The position numbers were made by a program, and so were the translations under genes. A DNA stretch of 64,000 nucleotides from positions 41,019-105,018 of the forward strand of contig CAJTVB010000012.1 of assembly GCA_910579755.1 (NCBI GenBank). The letters are read 5' to 3'. The stretch is from an uncultured Acetatifactor sp. (GTDB lineage: Bacteria > Bacillota > Clostridia > Lachnospirales > Lachnospiraceae). Shown here one piece after another: positions 22,742 through 31,204 of the stretch. The notes below the pieces were generated by a model. It had not been told where the DNA came from. It saw only the letters and a program-made list of their open reading frames with translations, and did not search any database. Each line of letters starts with the position of its first letter. Position 1 is the first letter of the stretch.

Positions 22742-23359
22742 TTATCCTCCATAAACGTTACTAAATTCCGGCCTTCTGTTATACAGTATTCCCAGATCCA
22801 GCCGCACCTCCTTGCGATCCAGATCCCCATTCTGGTAACAGCAGGAATCGAAGCCGATCAATGTAAAGCCCTCCTGCAGATAGAAAGCAATTGCGCCCAC
22901 ATTACAGGACTGGGTTTCCAGGATCAGGGCACGCCGCCTCTCCAGCCGGGCCTGCTCCTTTGCCACCGCCATCAGCTCATGTGCAATTCCCTTTCTGCGA
23001 TGGGCCTCATGAACCCAGAGCTCCGTCACCATCAGTCGGTTGGACCACTCCTCCGGGCAGGTTTCAATACAGGCAATCATCTCCTGCCCCTCCAGCACTC
23101 CCCAGGCGCAGGCCTTCTCCCAGTGCTCCTGGTACAGCTTGTCCGGAAAATCATACTCCTCCGGAGTATGACTGACCGGCTCCGCAAATGTCTTTTTCTC
23201 CAGCGTCACCCAAAAGCCGTCATCCTTCTGTCCGACCGACACATCATAATATTCTGTGGTGGTATACCGCATAGGAATGAGCGTTCCCTGCCATTTTTCT
23301 TTGGGCAGCAGAACGATTTCATATGTGGTATAAGAGCCTTCCATATTTACATTCTCCAT
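22742..23359 (-). CDS. GNAT-family N-acetyltransferase
   Basis: 205-residue acetyltransferase. The GNAT core is in residues 85-185: the beta4 strand NRLMVTELWVHEAHRRKGIAHELM contains the acetyl-CoA loop RRKGIA, and LILETQSCNVGAIAFYLQEGF is the usual alpha4/beta6 segment. The N-terminal ~80 residues are a separate part seen in several Clostridia GNATs. The ribosome site GGGAGGG is 9 nt from the ATG at 23359. First gene of a two-acetyltransferase unit; the target is unknown, with small molecules such as antibiotics possible. Confidence 0.88.
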   Translation of the reverse strand: MENVNMEGSYTTYEIVLLPKEKWQGTLIPMRYTTTEYYDVSVGQKDDGFWVTLEKKTFAEPVSHTPEEYDFPDKLYQEHWEKACAWGVLEGQEMIACIETCPEEWSNRLMVTELWVHEAHRRKGIAHELMAVAKEQARLERRRALILETQSCNVGAIAFYLQEGFTLIGFDSCCYQNGDLDRKEVRLDLGILYNRRPEFSNVYGG

Positions 23360-23475
23360 TTATATTTCCCTCCCTGTAAGCTTCTTAACCCAATTATTGT
23401 ATTAACCTTATCACAAACATACGCCAAAAACAATTCCGTCTGGCAAAATTCCACGGAAATGCAATCTTGCCGGGC

Positions 23476-23504
23476 TTGAGAAACCTGACGGGACATAGTA
23501 TAAT
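23476..23504 (+). promoter_or_regulatory. Promoter of the LytTR two-component operon
   Basis: TTGAGA (23476-23481), 17-bp spacer, TATAAT (23499-23504), ending about 25 bp before the response-regulator start. Two related AATTCC-containing blocks (23430-23438 and 23445-23453, 15-bp period) lie just upstream and could be regulator sites; this is weak. Confidence 0.7.
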
Positions 23505-23529
23505 GACTTCTTGTAAGCGAGGTGAAATC

Positions 23530-24249
23530 ATGTTACGCATAGCGGTCTGTGATGACGATAAAGAGGTTGTTCAAGCCCATAAGGAAATTGTGGGGATTTG
23601 TTTAAAGCAATGTGGAAGTGTTGGCAAAATTGATGTCTATACTGCCGGCGATAATCTGCTCTATGATATAACCGAAGATCACTTTTTCTTTGACCTGATT
23701 TTATTGGACATAGAAATGCCGGGAAATACAGGTATGGAAATTGCAGAAAAAATCAAGCCGTTCCTGCCCAATGTAAAAATTATCTTTATCACTTCCCACA
23801 TCGAATACGCCATAGATGCTTTTGAGCTGTCCGTTTTTCGATATGTACCCAAGAATACTCTGGAAACGAGGCTTCCCGCCGCCATACGGGATGCGGTCAA
23901 ATTGATCGAGCCGGAAGAGGGAAAAGCCTATACCATTCAGACAAACAGCCGTCTTGAGAAAATCCCATACCGGGATATCTACTATATTGAACGCGACGGG
24001 AAAAACGCCCGTATCGCCGCTTCCGGCGGAATGTCAAAAGTGCGAAAAAGCCTGCAGCAGGTTTACGAGGAATTGGACGCAGCAGAATTTCTTTTTATTG
24101 ACCGGGGCTGTATCGTAAATTTGATACACATAATGCAGATTAAGGACGGGACGGCAGTTCTTAAGAACGGGACGGTCCTCCCCGTCAGCCGCTCCCATCT
24201 GCAGGAAGTAAAGGAGCAGATCAACCATTATTGGGGGACACATATATGA
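23530..24249 (+). CDS. LytTR-family response regulator
   Basis: 239-residue AgrA/LytR-type regulator. The receiver domain begins MLRIAVCDDDKE and has phosphoacceptor Asp60 in LILLDIEMPG, Thr/Ser in FITSH and Lys in RYVPKN. The LytTR DNA-binding domain fills about residues 135-236 (IPYRDIYYIERDGKNARI ... FLFIDRGCIVNLIHIMQI). The start at 23530 has GAGGTGA with good spacing. It overlaps the sensor kinase gene by 4 bp (ATGA). The following ABC transporter genes are the obvious candidate targets. Confidence 0.93.
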   Translation: MLRIAVCDDDKEVVQAHKEIVGICLKQCGSVGKIDVYTAGDNLLYDITEDHFFFDLILLDIEMPGNTGMEIAEKIKPFLPNVKIIFITSHIEYAIDAFELSVFRYVPKNTLETRLPAAIRDAVKLIEPEEGKAYTIQTNSRLEKIPYRDIYYIERDGKNARIAASGGMSKVRKSLQQVYEELDAAEFLFIDRGCIVNLIHIMQIKDGTAVLKNGTVLPVSRSHLQEVKEQINHYWGTHI

Positions 24250-25541
24250 AAAATACGCTGATTCTGTTTTCGCATATGGGAGCCATGTGTCTGCAGGCTG
24301 CGGCATTTCTGTTTTTCGTTTTCCGGCTTCTGCCGGCTAAAAAGCCCGGGAGGAAGGGTATAATAATATCCCTGGCCGGCATTGCCGGCATAACCGCCGC
24401 ATTGTCTGCAGCGAACTTGTCCGGTTTTTACCGCATGAGCGCAGAAGCCGTCTGGCTTGCCTTCTGCTCCCGCCGCTTTCAGCGCGCAGAAGCCAGAATA
24501 AGCCTGTTCCTGGGGATTTTCTACCAGCTTGCGGCTTCCTTCTGGCAGTTTCTGATTGCCGCATGGCTGGGCGTATTATTTCACTCCCCTGCCTTTCTCG
24601 TCCCCGATACGGCAATAGGCCAAATTGCCATATGGCTTTTTCCCGTGCTGTCAGTGGCTGCGGCGCTGTACCTGTGGAAGCACCCAAACATGGCGGGAAA
24701 AGAAGCGTTTCGCTTTGCGTCGACGCTTGCTGTGGCAGGCTTTATTGCAGTAATCACTTTATCGGAACAAACCGTGCTGACAATCCCGGATGATATCCTG
24801 GATATGTGGACAATTTTAGCCGTCGTGCTGATGACATCCGTTCTGGTTTTCAATATAAATCGGCAATACCAGGTTGAAAAAGAGCTGGCGGAGTTAAAAA
24901 CCCAGCAAGCCCAGCTGCTGGAACGGGACTATACCGCATTAAATCATGCGTATGCGGCAAATGCCAGGCTGTTTCATGATTTTCATAATCATATAGGAGC
25001 ATTGCGCAGGCTCCTTTCTCATAAAAAGCTGGAGGAAGCCCTGCAGTATCTGGACGAGCTGCAGGCTCCTGTGCAGGAATCCTCCGCCGTATGGACGGGA
25101 GACGAAACTGCGGACTATCTTATTAACAGCAAAGCCCGGGCTGCCGAGGCCAGCGATATACAGTATCAGACACAGGTTGAGTTTCCCCGCCGCACCAATC
25201 TTCGCAGCGCCGACCTGTGTGCAATATTGGGAAATCTTTTAGATAATGCCCTGGAAGCAGCACAGCAGGTACCGGAAAAAGACAGGCGGTTTATCCGCCT
25301 TACCATCCGTCGTATCAATCAAATGCTGGTCATAAAGGTAGAAAACAGCTTTGGACCTTCGCCCGTCCAAAAAGACGGCGCACTGAAATCAACAAAGCAA
25401 GAAAGCGGTTTGCACGGATGGGGGCTGAAAAGCGCCTTGACCGCCGCTCAAAAATACGACGGCACTGTGCAGACTTCCTATCAGGAAGGCACCTTCCGGG
25501 CTGTAGCCACTCTTTCTTTTCAGGGCGTGTGCGGCGAATAA
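24246..25541 (+). CDS. GHKL-type sensor histidine kinase (AgrC-like)
   Basis: 431-residue kinase. About six membrane helices occupy residues 5-205 and are followed by a coiled-coil (VEKELAELKTQQAQLLERDY). The phosphoacceptor histidine is in LFHDFHNHIGALRRLL (about residue 245). The GHKL ATPase has N-box CAILGNLLDNALEAAQ and G-box HGWGLKSAL. The architecture is that of AgrC/ComD-type peptide sensors, but no agrD-like pheromone or AgrB protease gene is present beside it. It is translationally coupled to the LytTR regulator by a 4-bp overlap. Confidence 0.92.
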   Translation: MKNTLILFSHMGAMCLQAAAFLFFVFRLLPAKKPGRKGIIISLAGIAGITAALSAANLSGFYRMSAEAVWLAFCSRRFQRAEARISLFLGIFYQLAASFWQFLIAAWLGVLFHSPAFLVPDTAIGQIAIWLFPVLSVAAALYLWKHPNMAGKEAFRFASTLAVAGFIAVITLSEQTVLTIPDDILDMWTILAVVLMTSVLVFNINRQYQVEKELAELKTQQAQLLERDYTALNHAYAANARLFHDFHNHIGALRRLLSHKKLEEALQYLDELQAPVQESSAVWTGDETADYLINSKARAAEASDIQYQTQVEFPRRTNLRSADLCAILGNLLDNALEAAQQVPEKDRRFIRLTIRRINQMLVIKVENSFGPSPVQKDGALKSTKQESGLHGWGLKSALTAAQKYDGTVQTSYQEGTFRAVATLSFQGVCGE

Positions 25542-25589
25542 CATATATGCGGCTGCAAGACGTATAAATTCTTGCTGCCATTCGCGGTC

Positions 25590-25633
25590 AAAAAGAAGCC
25601 GATTGCGGACATATCCGCACAGGCTTCTTTTTT
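25590..25633 (+). terminator. Intrinsic terminator between the kinase and the ABC operon
   Basis: AAAAAGAAGCC (25590-25600) pairs with GGCTTCTTTTTT (25622-25633), with an inner TGCGGA/TCCGCA stem. It is a strong hairpin with A- and T-runs. No convincing promoter was found between it and the small ORF at 25684, so it may attenuate readthrough into the transporter genes rather than end transcription fully. Confidence 0.75.
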
Positions 25634-25683
25634 CAGCTATAGTTTAAATGTAACAGGAGAAAACATTTCAGGAGGTAACAATT

Positions 25684-25848
25684 ATGCGTCATATATACAT
25701 TCGCGGAATTATGAGTCTGATCTGGCTGGCGGCAGCCATTGTTAGCGGTGTGTCCGGAAATCTTCAAATGGCCGGCCTCTATGTTATCTTAGGCGGGGCT
25801 TTCCTGTATTCCGCTTATAAAGCATGGAAAAAGGAAAAGGATCGGTAA
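25684..25848 (+). CDS. Small (54-residue) membrane protein upstream of the ABC transporter
   Basis: Unrecognised small protein starting MRHIYIRGIMSLIWLAAAIV and ending AYKAWKKEKDR. It has two hydrophobic segments (about residues 9-25 and 28-45) with a short loop and a basic C-terminus, so a two-helix hairpin in the membrane is likely. It has a near-perfect ribosome site (AGGAGGT, 6-nt spacing) and ends 10 bp before the ABC ATPase, inside whose ribosome site (GGAGG) its stop codon nearly lies. Expression as part of the transporter operon is therefore credible. It might be a small accessory subunit of the transporter or a ligand for the sensor; there is no direct evidence for either. Confidence 0.75.
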   Translation: MRHIYIRGIMSLIWLAAAIVSGVSGNLQMAGLYVILGGAFLYSAYKAWKKEKDR

Positions 25849-25858
25849 GGAGGTCAAA

Positions 25859-26566
25859 ATGAAAAACTCTCTCTTGGATGTCAATGGTCTAAACACATGG
25901 TATGACAGGGAAAAAATGGTGCTGTCCAATTTATCTCTGGAACTGAACGAACATGAAGCTGTAGGTTTGATCGGTTTAAACGGAGCCGGAAAAACCACCT
26001 TTTTGAAGGTATTGTCCGGACTGCTCTCCGGCTTTTGCGCCGACAGCATCCTGCTATGCGGCAGGCCTGCCAATCTTCGGGCGCAGGATTTCAAGCGCTG
26101 CCGCTATACCGTGTTTGCGGAGGACAATTCTTTTCAATATTTTACTTTCCGTGAATACCTGTCCTATGTTTTTAATGCTTACGGAAAGGAGCTGCCCGAT
26201 GTATCGGCGCTGGTACGGGGATTTCACTTTGAAAATTACACAGACATCCTGCTGAAGGATCTGTCTACCGGCAATTGTAAAAAAGTATTTTTGATTACCG
26301 CCTTTGCGCTGAAACCGAAACTGCTTCTCCTTGACGAGCCGGTCAACGGGCTGGACTTCCAAAGCACCGAATATTTATATCAGCTGATTACAGACTACAA
26401 GGATCATGGAACAGTACTGTTTTCCTCCCATATTCTGGAAAGCATCACACTGACCTCAGACCGGGTATTCATTCTGGAAAGCGGGAAAATATCACGAACC
26501 TTTGAGCACGGACATGTAAACGCAGCAGAAATTCGGGAGGCTCTGCATTATGAAAATAATTTTTAA
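25859..26566 (+). CDS. ABC transporter ATP-binding protein
   Basis: 235-residue ATPase. It has Walker A GLNGAGKTT (about residues 39-47), an atypical signature LSTGNCKK in place of LSGGQ, Walker B LLLLDEPVNGLD and H-loop FSSHILES. The degenerate signature is found in some peptide/lantibiotic-type exporters, and ATP hydrolysis should still be possible because the Walker B glutamate is present. It is preceded by GGAGG at 6-nt spacing and overlaps the permease gene by 17 bp. It probably powers the permease encoded next, under control of the LytTR system upstream. Confidence 0.9.
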   Translation: MKNSLLDVNGLNTWYDREKMVLSNLSLELNEHEAVGLIGLNGAGKTTFLKVLSGLLSGFCADSILLCGRPANLRAQDFKRCRYTVFAEDNSFQYFTFREYLSYVFNAYGKELPDVSALVRGFHFENYTDILLKDLSTGNCKKVFLITAFALKPKLLLLDEPVNGLDFQSTEYLYQLITDYKDHGTVLFSSHILESITLTSDRVFILESGKISRTFEHGHVNAAEIREALHYENNF

Positions 26567-27761
26567 GGCATTCGCAAAAAAAGTGTTTGGAGCAAAATAC
26601 GAGAAGCTGACACGGACTGCTTTTATCGATCTCATCGTATTCTGGGGATTGTATATTGCCGATTTGAGGATACCGATCTCATCTCGCATTTTGTATTTGA
26701 TGATAAGTACCTTTACTGCAGGCATCATGTGGCAGTGCTTAGCTTCAGAAGCCCGCACCTGCCATATGCAGAATATGATGATGGCTCCTTTTCACCGCCG
26801 GTCATTTGTCCTTTCGTATACAGCTGCCTTAGGCGCCTATACCCTTTTAACCAAAACCGCAGGACTTTTGGCAGTTTTACTGGCTGTATCCGTGCGGAAC
26901 CCTTCCGAAATCCTTGGAAGCATTCTTTGTGCGGTAAATGCAGTCCTCATGACCGCCGCTGTTTATTCCGCCAAAAAATATTGGTATTGGGGCGGTCTTT
27001 GGACTGTCGGCATGTTTGCCTCTATTCTGTTTTGGCAGAGCAGACCCTGGTTCCTATTGTGGATGATTGTCAACATTGTTCTTGCCGCCATGCTTTTACA
27101 ACATGCAGACGAATATTGCTTTTATCATCCGGAGGGAGAAGTCAACACCCCCGCGGTAAAAGGACATGGACATTATTCCGTATGGAGATATTTTTTTCGA
27201 TATTTTCAATCCCACAAAAATTATCTGGCAAATACTGCTGTTATGTGGTGTGCCGCCCTTGTACTGCCGCTTTTTTTCAAAGGACCTGAAAGCCTGACCG
27301 CCGTTCCCATTGGCTTCGCCATTTTGTCCCTGAATACTCCCGTCTGTATCCTGCTGTCCGCTGACCCGGCACTGGAGCAGGCCGTCCGTTACCTGCCAGG
27401 TCAGAAGAAAACCTTTTGCGTACCCTATTGCCTGTTGATCTTTTTATGCAATTTAACCGCAAATTTTATTTTCCTTTGCAGTCTGCAAATCCAGACTGGC
27501 AGTGTTTCTCTCTCCACCATTGCCGCCGCCCTTTTCTTTGCCTTGCAAAGTGCGTTTTGTTCCCTCCTTCTGGAATGGTTTTTTCCCGTGCGGGGTTGGA
27601 AAATCGAGAGCGACCTGTGGCATCATCCGCGAAAATACATTGTCCCGGTGATTATGCTTTTCCTTGGGGCAATAGTTGGTGCACTGCCCATGTTATTGCC
27701 GATATTGATTATTTTTCTGGCTGTTGAGGCTGTAATATTACTTTATTCCGGCAAGCAATGA
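26550..27761 (+). CDS. ABC transporter membrane protein
   Basis: 403-residue polytopic protein with about ten hydrophobic segments (for example TAFIDLIVFWGLYIADL, AGLLAVLLAVSV, LLWMIVNIVLAAMLL, TAVMWCAALVLPLFF, FILPLIILFLAVEAVILLY-like end). A hydrophilic region near residues 185-215 separates two halves. It is not assignable to a named permease family by eye. The 17-bp overlap with the ATPase makes it the transporter's membrane subunit. Its 3' end overlaps the convergent purF end by 24 bp, and no terminator is visible between them. Confidence 0.78.
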   Translation: MKIIFKAFAKKVFGAKYEKLTRTAFIDLIVFWGLYIADLRIPISSRILYLMISTFTAGIMWQCLASEARTCHMQNMMMAPFHRRSFVLSYTAALGAYTLLTKTAGLLAVLLAVSVRNPSEILGSILCAVNAVLMTAAVYSAKKYWYWGGLWTVGMFASILFWQSRPWFLLWMIVNIVLAAMLLQHADEYCFYHPEGEVNTPAVKGHGHYSVWRYFFRYFQSHKNYLANTAVMWCAALVLPLFFKGPESLTAVPIGFAILSLNTPVCILLSADPALEQAVRYLPGQKKTFCVPYCLLIFLCNLTANFIFLCSLQIQTGSVSLSTIAAALFFALQSAFCSLLLEWFFPVRGWKIESDLWHHPRKYIVPVIMLFLGAIVGALPMLLPILIIFLAVEAVILLYSGKQ

Positions 27762-29189
27762 GTCAAGAGGCCGTGCCTGCTCGGACAGCTTTTGCTCAAA
27801 CCGATCTTTTCGGGTGTCGGCGGGAACCGGTGTGGGATAATGCCCGTCAAAGCAGGCACTGCAATATCCGGATCCTCCAACCAGAGAACTCAGCTCCGGA
27901 ACAGGCAGGTATCCAAGACTGTCCGCGCCGATAATCTGTGCCGTCTCTAAAACACTGTGACGACAGGCAATTAAATGCTCCCGGGAATCAATATCGGTTC
28001 CATAGTAGCAGGGATTCAGAAAAGGCGGCGAGGAAATGCGCATATGAACCTCTCTGGCTCCGGCTTCCCGCAGAAGCCGGACAATACGCCCGCTGGTAGT
28101 GCCTCTCACTATAGAATCATCCACCAGAACCACCCTCTTTCCTCTGACACATTCCTCTATGGCGCTGAGCTTAATCCGCACCTGATCCGTCCGAGTGTGC
28201 TGACCGGGCGAAATAAAGGTTCTTCCAATATACTTGTTCTTGATCAGTCCAATCTCATAGGGAATCCCCGACTCCATGCCAAATCCCAACGCAGCATCCA
28301 TCCCGGAATCCGGCACTCCCACCACCATATCCGCCCGAACCGGATGTTCCCGGGCCAATATCCTCCCTGCCCGGATTCTGGCTTCGTGAACCGATACACC
28401 GTCCAGAACGGAATCCGGTCTGGCAAAATAAATGTATTCAAAAATGCAAAGCCTTTTTTCCTTTTTTTCACAGTGCTCTCTGCGGGAAACGATCCCCTCC
28501 GGACCAAACACAAGAATTTCTCCCGGCTCCAGATCTCTTATAAATTTTGCTCCTACAGCCTTCAGCGCGCAGCTTTCGGAAGCTGCCACATACATTCCAT
28601 CCTCCGTCTGACCGTAACAGAGGGGGCGGAAACCGTAAGGATCCCTGGCACAAATCAGCTTCCGGGGAGACATCAGGATCAGAGAATAAGCCCCTTCCAG
28701 AATACTCATGGCACCGCTGAGAGCCTCTTCGATAGAAGAGGTTCTCAGACGTTCTCTGGTAACGATGTAAGCGATGGTCTCCGTGTCGCTGGTGGTGTGG
28801 AAAATGGCGCCGGACAGCTCCAGCTCATCCCGCAGCTGAACCGCATTGCTGAGGTTTCCGTTGTGTGCAAGAGCCATTTTTCCCTTTTGATGATTGACCT
28901 CCAAAGGCTGACAATTTCTGCGGCTGCTTCCTCCAGTTGTCCCATAGCGCACATGTCCCACCGCCATATTTCCCTGAGGCAGCCGACATAATGTATCCGC
29001 GGTAAAAACCTCGCTGACCAACCCCAGATCCTTACAGGAGGAAAACACACCATCATCGTTAACTACAATCCCGCAGCTCTCCTGCCCCCGGTGCTGCAGA
29101 GCGTACAATCCATAATATACAGTTTCCGCCACGTGGGCGATATGAGGGCTGATAATCCCAAATACACCACATTCTTCGTGCAGATTCAT
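27738..29189 (-). CDS. purF: Amidophosphoribosyltransferase PurF
   Basis: First committed step of purine synthesis: PRPP + glutamine to phosphoribosylamine. 483 residues from the chosen start. The N-terminal Ntn-amidotransferase begins MNLHEECGVFGI, with the nucleophile Cys7 exposed after propeptide removal, and GTTGGSSRRNCQPLEV plus LAHNGNLSN follow. The PRPP-binding motif RVVLVDDSIVRGTTSGR is in the C-terminal transferase domain. Cysteines near the C-terminus (GYCSACFDGHYP) fit the Fe-S-containing Bacillus-type enzyme. The start at 29189 is chosen for AAGGAAGGAG upstream. It lies 62 bp after the Amt-PII gene, so ammonium/glutamine supply and a glutamine-consuming enzyme are probably cotranscribed. 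Confidence 0.96.
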   Translation of the reverse strand: MNLHEECGVFGIISPHIAHVAETVYYGLYALQHRGQESCGIVVNDDGVFSSCKDLGLVSEVFTADTLCRLPQGNMAVGHVRYGTTGGSSRRNCQPLEVNHQKGKMALAHNGNLSNAVQLRDELELSGAIFHTTSDTETIAYIVTRERLRTSSIEEALSGAMSILEGAYSLILMSPRKLICARDPYGFRPLCYGQTEDGMYVAASESCALKAVGAKFIRDLEPGEILVFGPEGIVSRREHCEKKEKRLCIFEYIYFARPDSVLDGVSVHEARIRAGRILAREHPVRADMVVGVPDSGMDAALGFGMESGIPYEIGLIKNKYIGRTFISPGQHTRTDQVRIKLSAIEECVRGKRVVLVDDSIVRGTTSGRIVRLLREAGAREVHMRISSPPFLNPCYYGTDIDSREHLIACRHSVLETAQIIGADSLGYLPVPELSSLVGGSGYCSACFDGHYPTPVPADTRKDRFEQKLSEQARPLDSLLAGIK

Positions 29190-29251
29190 ATGACTCCTTC
29201 CTTTGTTCTTCCCTGCATGCCGCTGGTTGCGGCACAAAGTCACTCAAATTC

Positions 29252-31024
29252 TTATTCCACATCCTGCAGGGCATCAAAGCCTTCCTCGCCGGTGCGAACC
29301 TTTACTATATTTTCCACATCATACACAAATATCTTACCGTCGCCGATGTGTCCGGTGTAAAGAACCTTTTTAGCAGTATCAATCACTCTCTGTACAGGCA
29401 CCTTACTGACCACCATGTCTACCTGTACCTTGGGCAGAAGATTAGCCTCCACCTGTACACCGCGGTAATATTCCGGCCTGCCCTTCTGCACGCCGCAGCC
29501 CAATACATGGGAGACTGTCATGCCTGTAATTCCAATCTCCATCATGGCATTCTTCAAAGCTTCCAGCCGGGATTCCTTACAGATAATCTCGATTTTTGTA
29601 AACTTGGGATCTCCCTTCTCAAAGGCAGGAACCCTTTTGACGGGAACTGCCTCTGCCGCCGGCGTTTCTCCGATTACCGCCGTCGGCGCTTCCCCAGTTA
29701 CTGTCCCTGCTGTAAACCCATAATCCAGGCTCTCCACCGCCGGCGCAAAATCTGCATAGGCACTGAGCAGGCCATGCTCCGTACTGTCCAGTCCCTGAAT
29801 CTCCTCCTCCGCAGAAACCCGAAGTCCCACAGTCTTTTTGATGACCACAAAAACAAGCGTCATACATACTGCTGTCCAAAGAAGTACAGCCAGGATACCA
29901 AGCGTCTGTATGCCCAGAAGACCCATTTTGCCTGTATAAAGCAGGCCTTCCAGACCGGCAGGCGCGGCAGGACTGGCCAGAAGTCCCACAGCCAGCGTTC
30001 CCCAAACACCATTGGCCAGATGAACTCCGACGGCTCCCACCGGGTCGTCAATGTGAAGTTTCAGATCCAAAACCTCCACCACCACTACTACCAGGATGCC
30101 AGACACCACCCCCACGATAACGGAGCCCAAAGCATCCAAAGCGTCACAGCCTGCGGTAATCCCTACCAGTCCCGCCAGGGATGCATTCAGACACATAGAC
30201 ACATCCGGTTTCCCGTTCTTAATCCAGGTATAAATCATGGCAACGCAAGTGGCTATGGCAGGAGCAATGGTCGTAGTCAAAAAAATAGAGGCCAGAGATG
30301 TTCCGTTCCAGGCTGCCGCTCCGTTAAAGCCATACCATCCAAACCAGAGAATAAAACACCCCAGTGCTCCCAACGTAATGGAATGGCCCTGGATCGCATT
30401 GACTCCGGACACCTTTCCTGCCTTATCTTTCTTATACTTTCCAAGCCGGGGCCCCACCATGATTGCACCAATCAATGCTGTGATACCACCCACTGAGTGA
30501 ATAGCCGCAGAGCCTGCAAAGTCATGAAAACCCAGCTGTGCAAGCCAGCCCTGAGAATTCCAGACCCATCCCGCCTCCACAGGATAGACAAAAAGGGAAA
30601 TCGCTGCCGAATAAATACAGTAGGAAGCAAATTTTGTCCTCTCTGCCATGGATCCCGAAACAATGGTGGCTGCTGTGGCACAGAACACAAGATTAAACAC
30701 AAAGCTCGATGCGTTTTCCTGAATAAATCCCCCAAAATCCATAAAGATCTTCAGGTTGGGAATCCCAATCACCCCAAATGCATAATCCTCTGCCATCATC
30801 AGACTGAACCCCAGCACAATAAACACTGCCGTGCCAATACAAAAATCCATCAGATTTTTCATGATGATATTCCCGGCATTCTTAGCTCTGGTAAACCCAG
30901 TTTCCACCATGGCAAAGCCTGCCTGCATGAAAAATACCAGGGCGGCTCCGATCAAGAACCAGACACCAAATACTTCGCCGGTGACCGCTGTCTCCACAAG
31001 TTCCATAATTTCTGTTGCTCCCAT
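29252..31024 (-). CDS. Ammonium transporter fused to a PII signal-protein domain
   Basis: 590-residue fusion. Residues ~10-410 are an Amt channel with about eleven helices (FFMQAGFAMVETG, FDFAG-type signature FHDFAGSAAIHSVGG, and the gating region VHLANGVWGTLAVG). A linker rich in Ala/Pro/Glu (about 430-475) leads into a C-terminal PII/GlnB domain (KFTKIEIICKESRLEALKNA ... TGHIGDGKIFVYDVENIVKVRTGE). In the T-loop the residue matching Tyr51 of E. coli GlnB is Val (RGVQVEANLLPK), so classical uridylylation is unlikely; the Tyr46 position is kept. The fused PII presumably gates its own channel in response to 2-oxoglutarate/ATP/ADP. The start at 31024 lies 9 nt from GGGAGG; ATGs at 31030 and 31033 are too close. 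Confidence 0.94.
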   Translation of the reverse strand: MGATEIMELVETAVTGEVFGVWFLIGAALVFFMQAGFAMVETGFTRAKNAGNIIMKNLMDFCIGTAVFIVLGFSLMMAEDYAFGVIGIPNLKIFMDFGGFIQENASSFVFNLVFCATAATIVSGSMAERTKFASYCIYSAAISLFVYPVEAGWVWNSQGWLAQLGFHDFAGSAAIHSVGGITALIGAIMVGPRLGKYKKDKAGKVSGVNAIQGHSITLGALGCFILWFGWYGFNGAAAWNGTSLASIFLTTTIAPAIATCVAMIYTWIKNGKPDVSMCLNASLAGLVGITAGCDALDALGSVIVGVVSGILVVVVVEVLDLKLHIDDPVGAVGVHLANGVWGTLAVGLLASPAAPAGLEGLLYTGKMGLLGIQTLGILAVLLWTAVCMTLVFVVIKKTVGLRVSAEEEIQGLDSTEHGLLSAYADFAPAVESLDYGFTAGTVTGEAPTAVIGETPAAEAVPVKRVPAFEKGDPKFTKIEIICKESRLEALKNAMMEIGITGMTVSHVLGCGVQKGRPEYYRGVQVEANLLPKVQVDMVVSKVPVQRVIDTAKKVLYTGHIGDGKIFVYDVENIVKVRTGEEGFDALQDVE

Positions 31025-31043
31025 ATGCATCATCCTCCCTTTC

Positions 31044-31200
31044 ACCGGACAATCTGTCCGGTACCTCTAAGCACTGCAAATTCGCCTTACGGACAAAGGC
31101 GCCTTTCGTGCCCCAATCACAAAAGACGCCTTTGCCTTTATTACGGTAAAAGAAAAGGCGCCCTTGAGTGTAACTCAAAGACGCCTTTGCCCTTTCCGGT
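31044..31200 (-). promoter_or_regulatory. Structured leader RNA of the Amt-PII gene with switchable hairpins
   Basis: Read on the minus strand. Hairpin A (31154-31188) has 15-bp arms AAAGGCGTCTTTGAG / CTCAAGGGCGCCTTT and a 5-nt loop, then TCTTTTA, so it looks like an intrinsic terminator. Hairpin B (31094-31134) has 17-bp arms CAAAGGCGTCTTTTGTG / CACGAAAGGCGCCTTTG and a 7-nt loop, with no T-run. Hairpin C (31044-31062) is ACCGGAC / GTCCGGT and sits 4 nt before the GGGAGG ribosome site. A and B share almost the same arms. The 3' arm of A (GGCGCCTTT) can instead pair with the 5' arm of B (AAAGGCGTC), which would break the terminator. This matches an attenuator; no known riboswitch class is recognised. 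Confidence 0.75.
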
Positions 31201-31204
31201 CTAC

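Noticed and set aside
25590..25633. Hairpin as LytTR operator
   Set aside because: Its A- and T-runs and long GC stem fit an intrinsic terminator, and LytTR sites are direct repeats of about 9 bp, not this palindrome.
31081..31200. CRISPR-like repeats (AAAGACGCCTTTGCC occurs twice)
   Set aside because: The two repeats are arms of separate hairpins with only about 50 bp between them, and there is no regular repeat-spacer series; an RNA leader explains them better.
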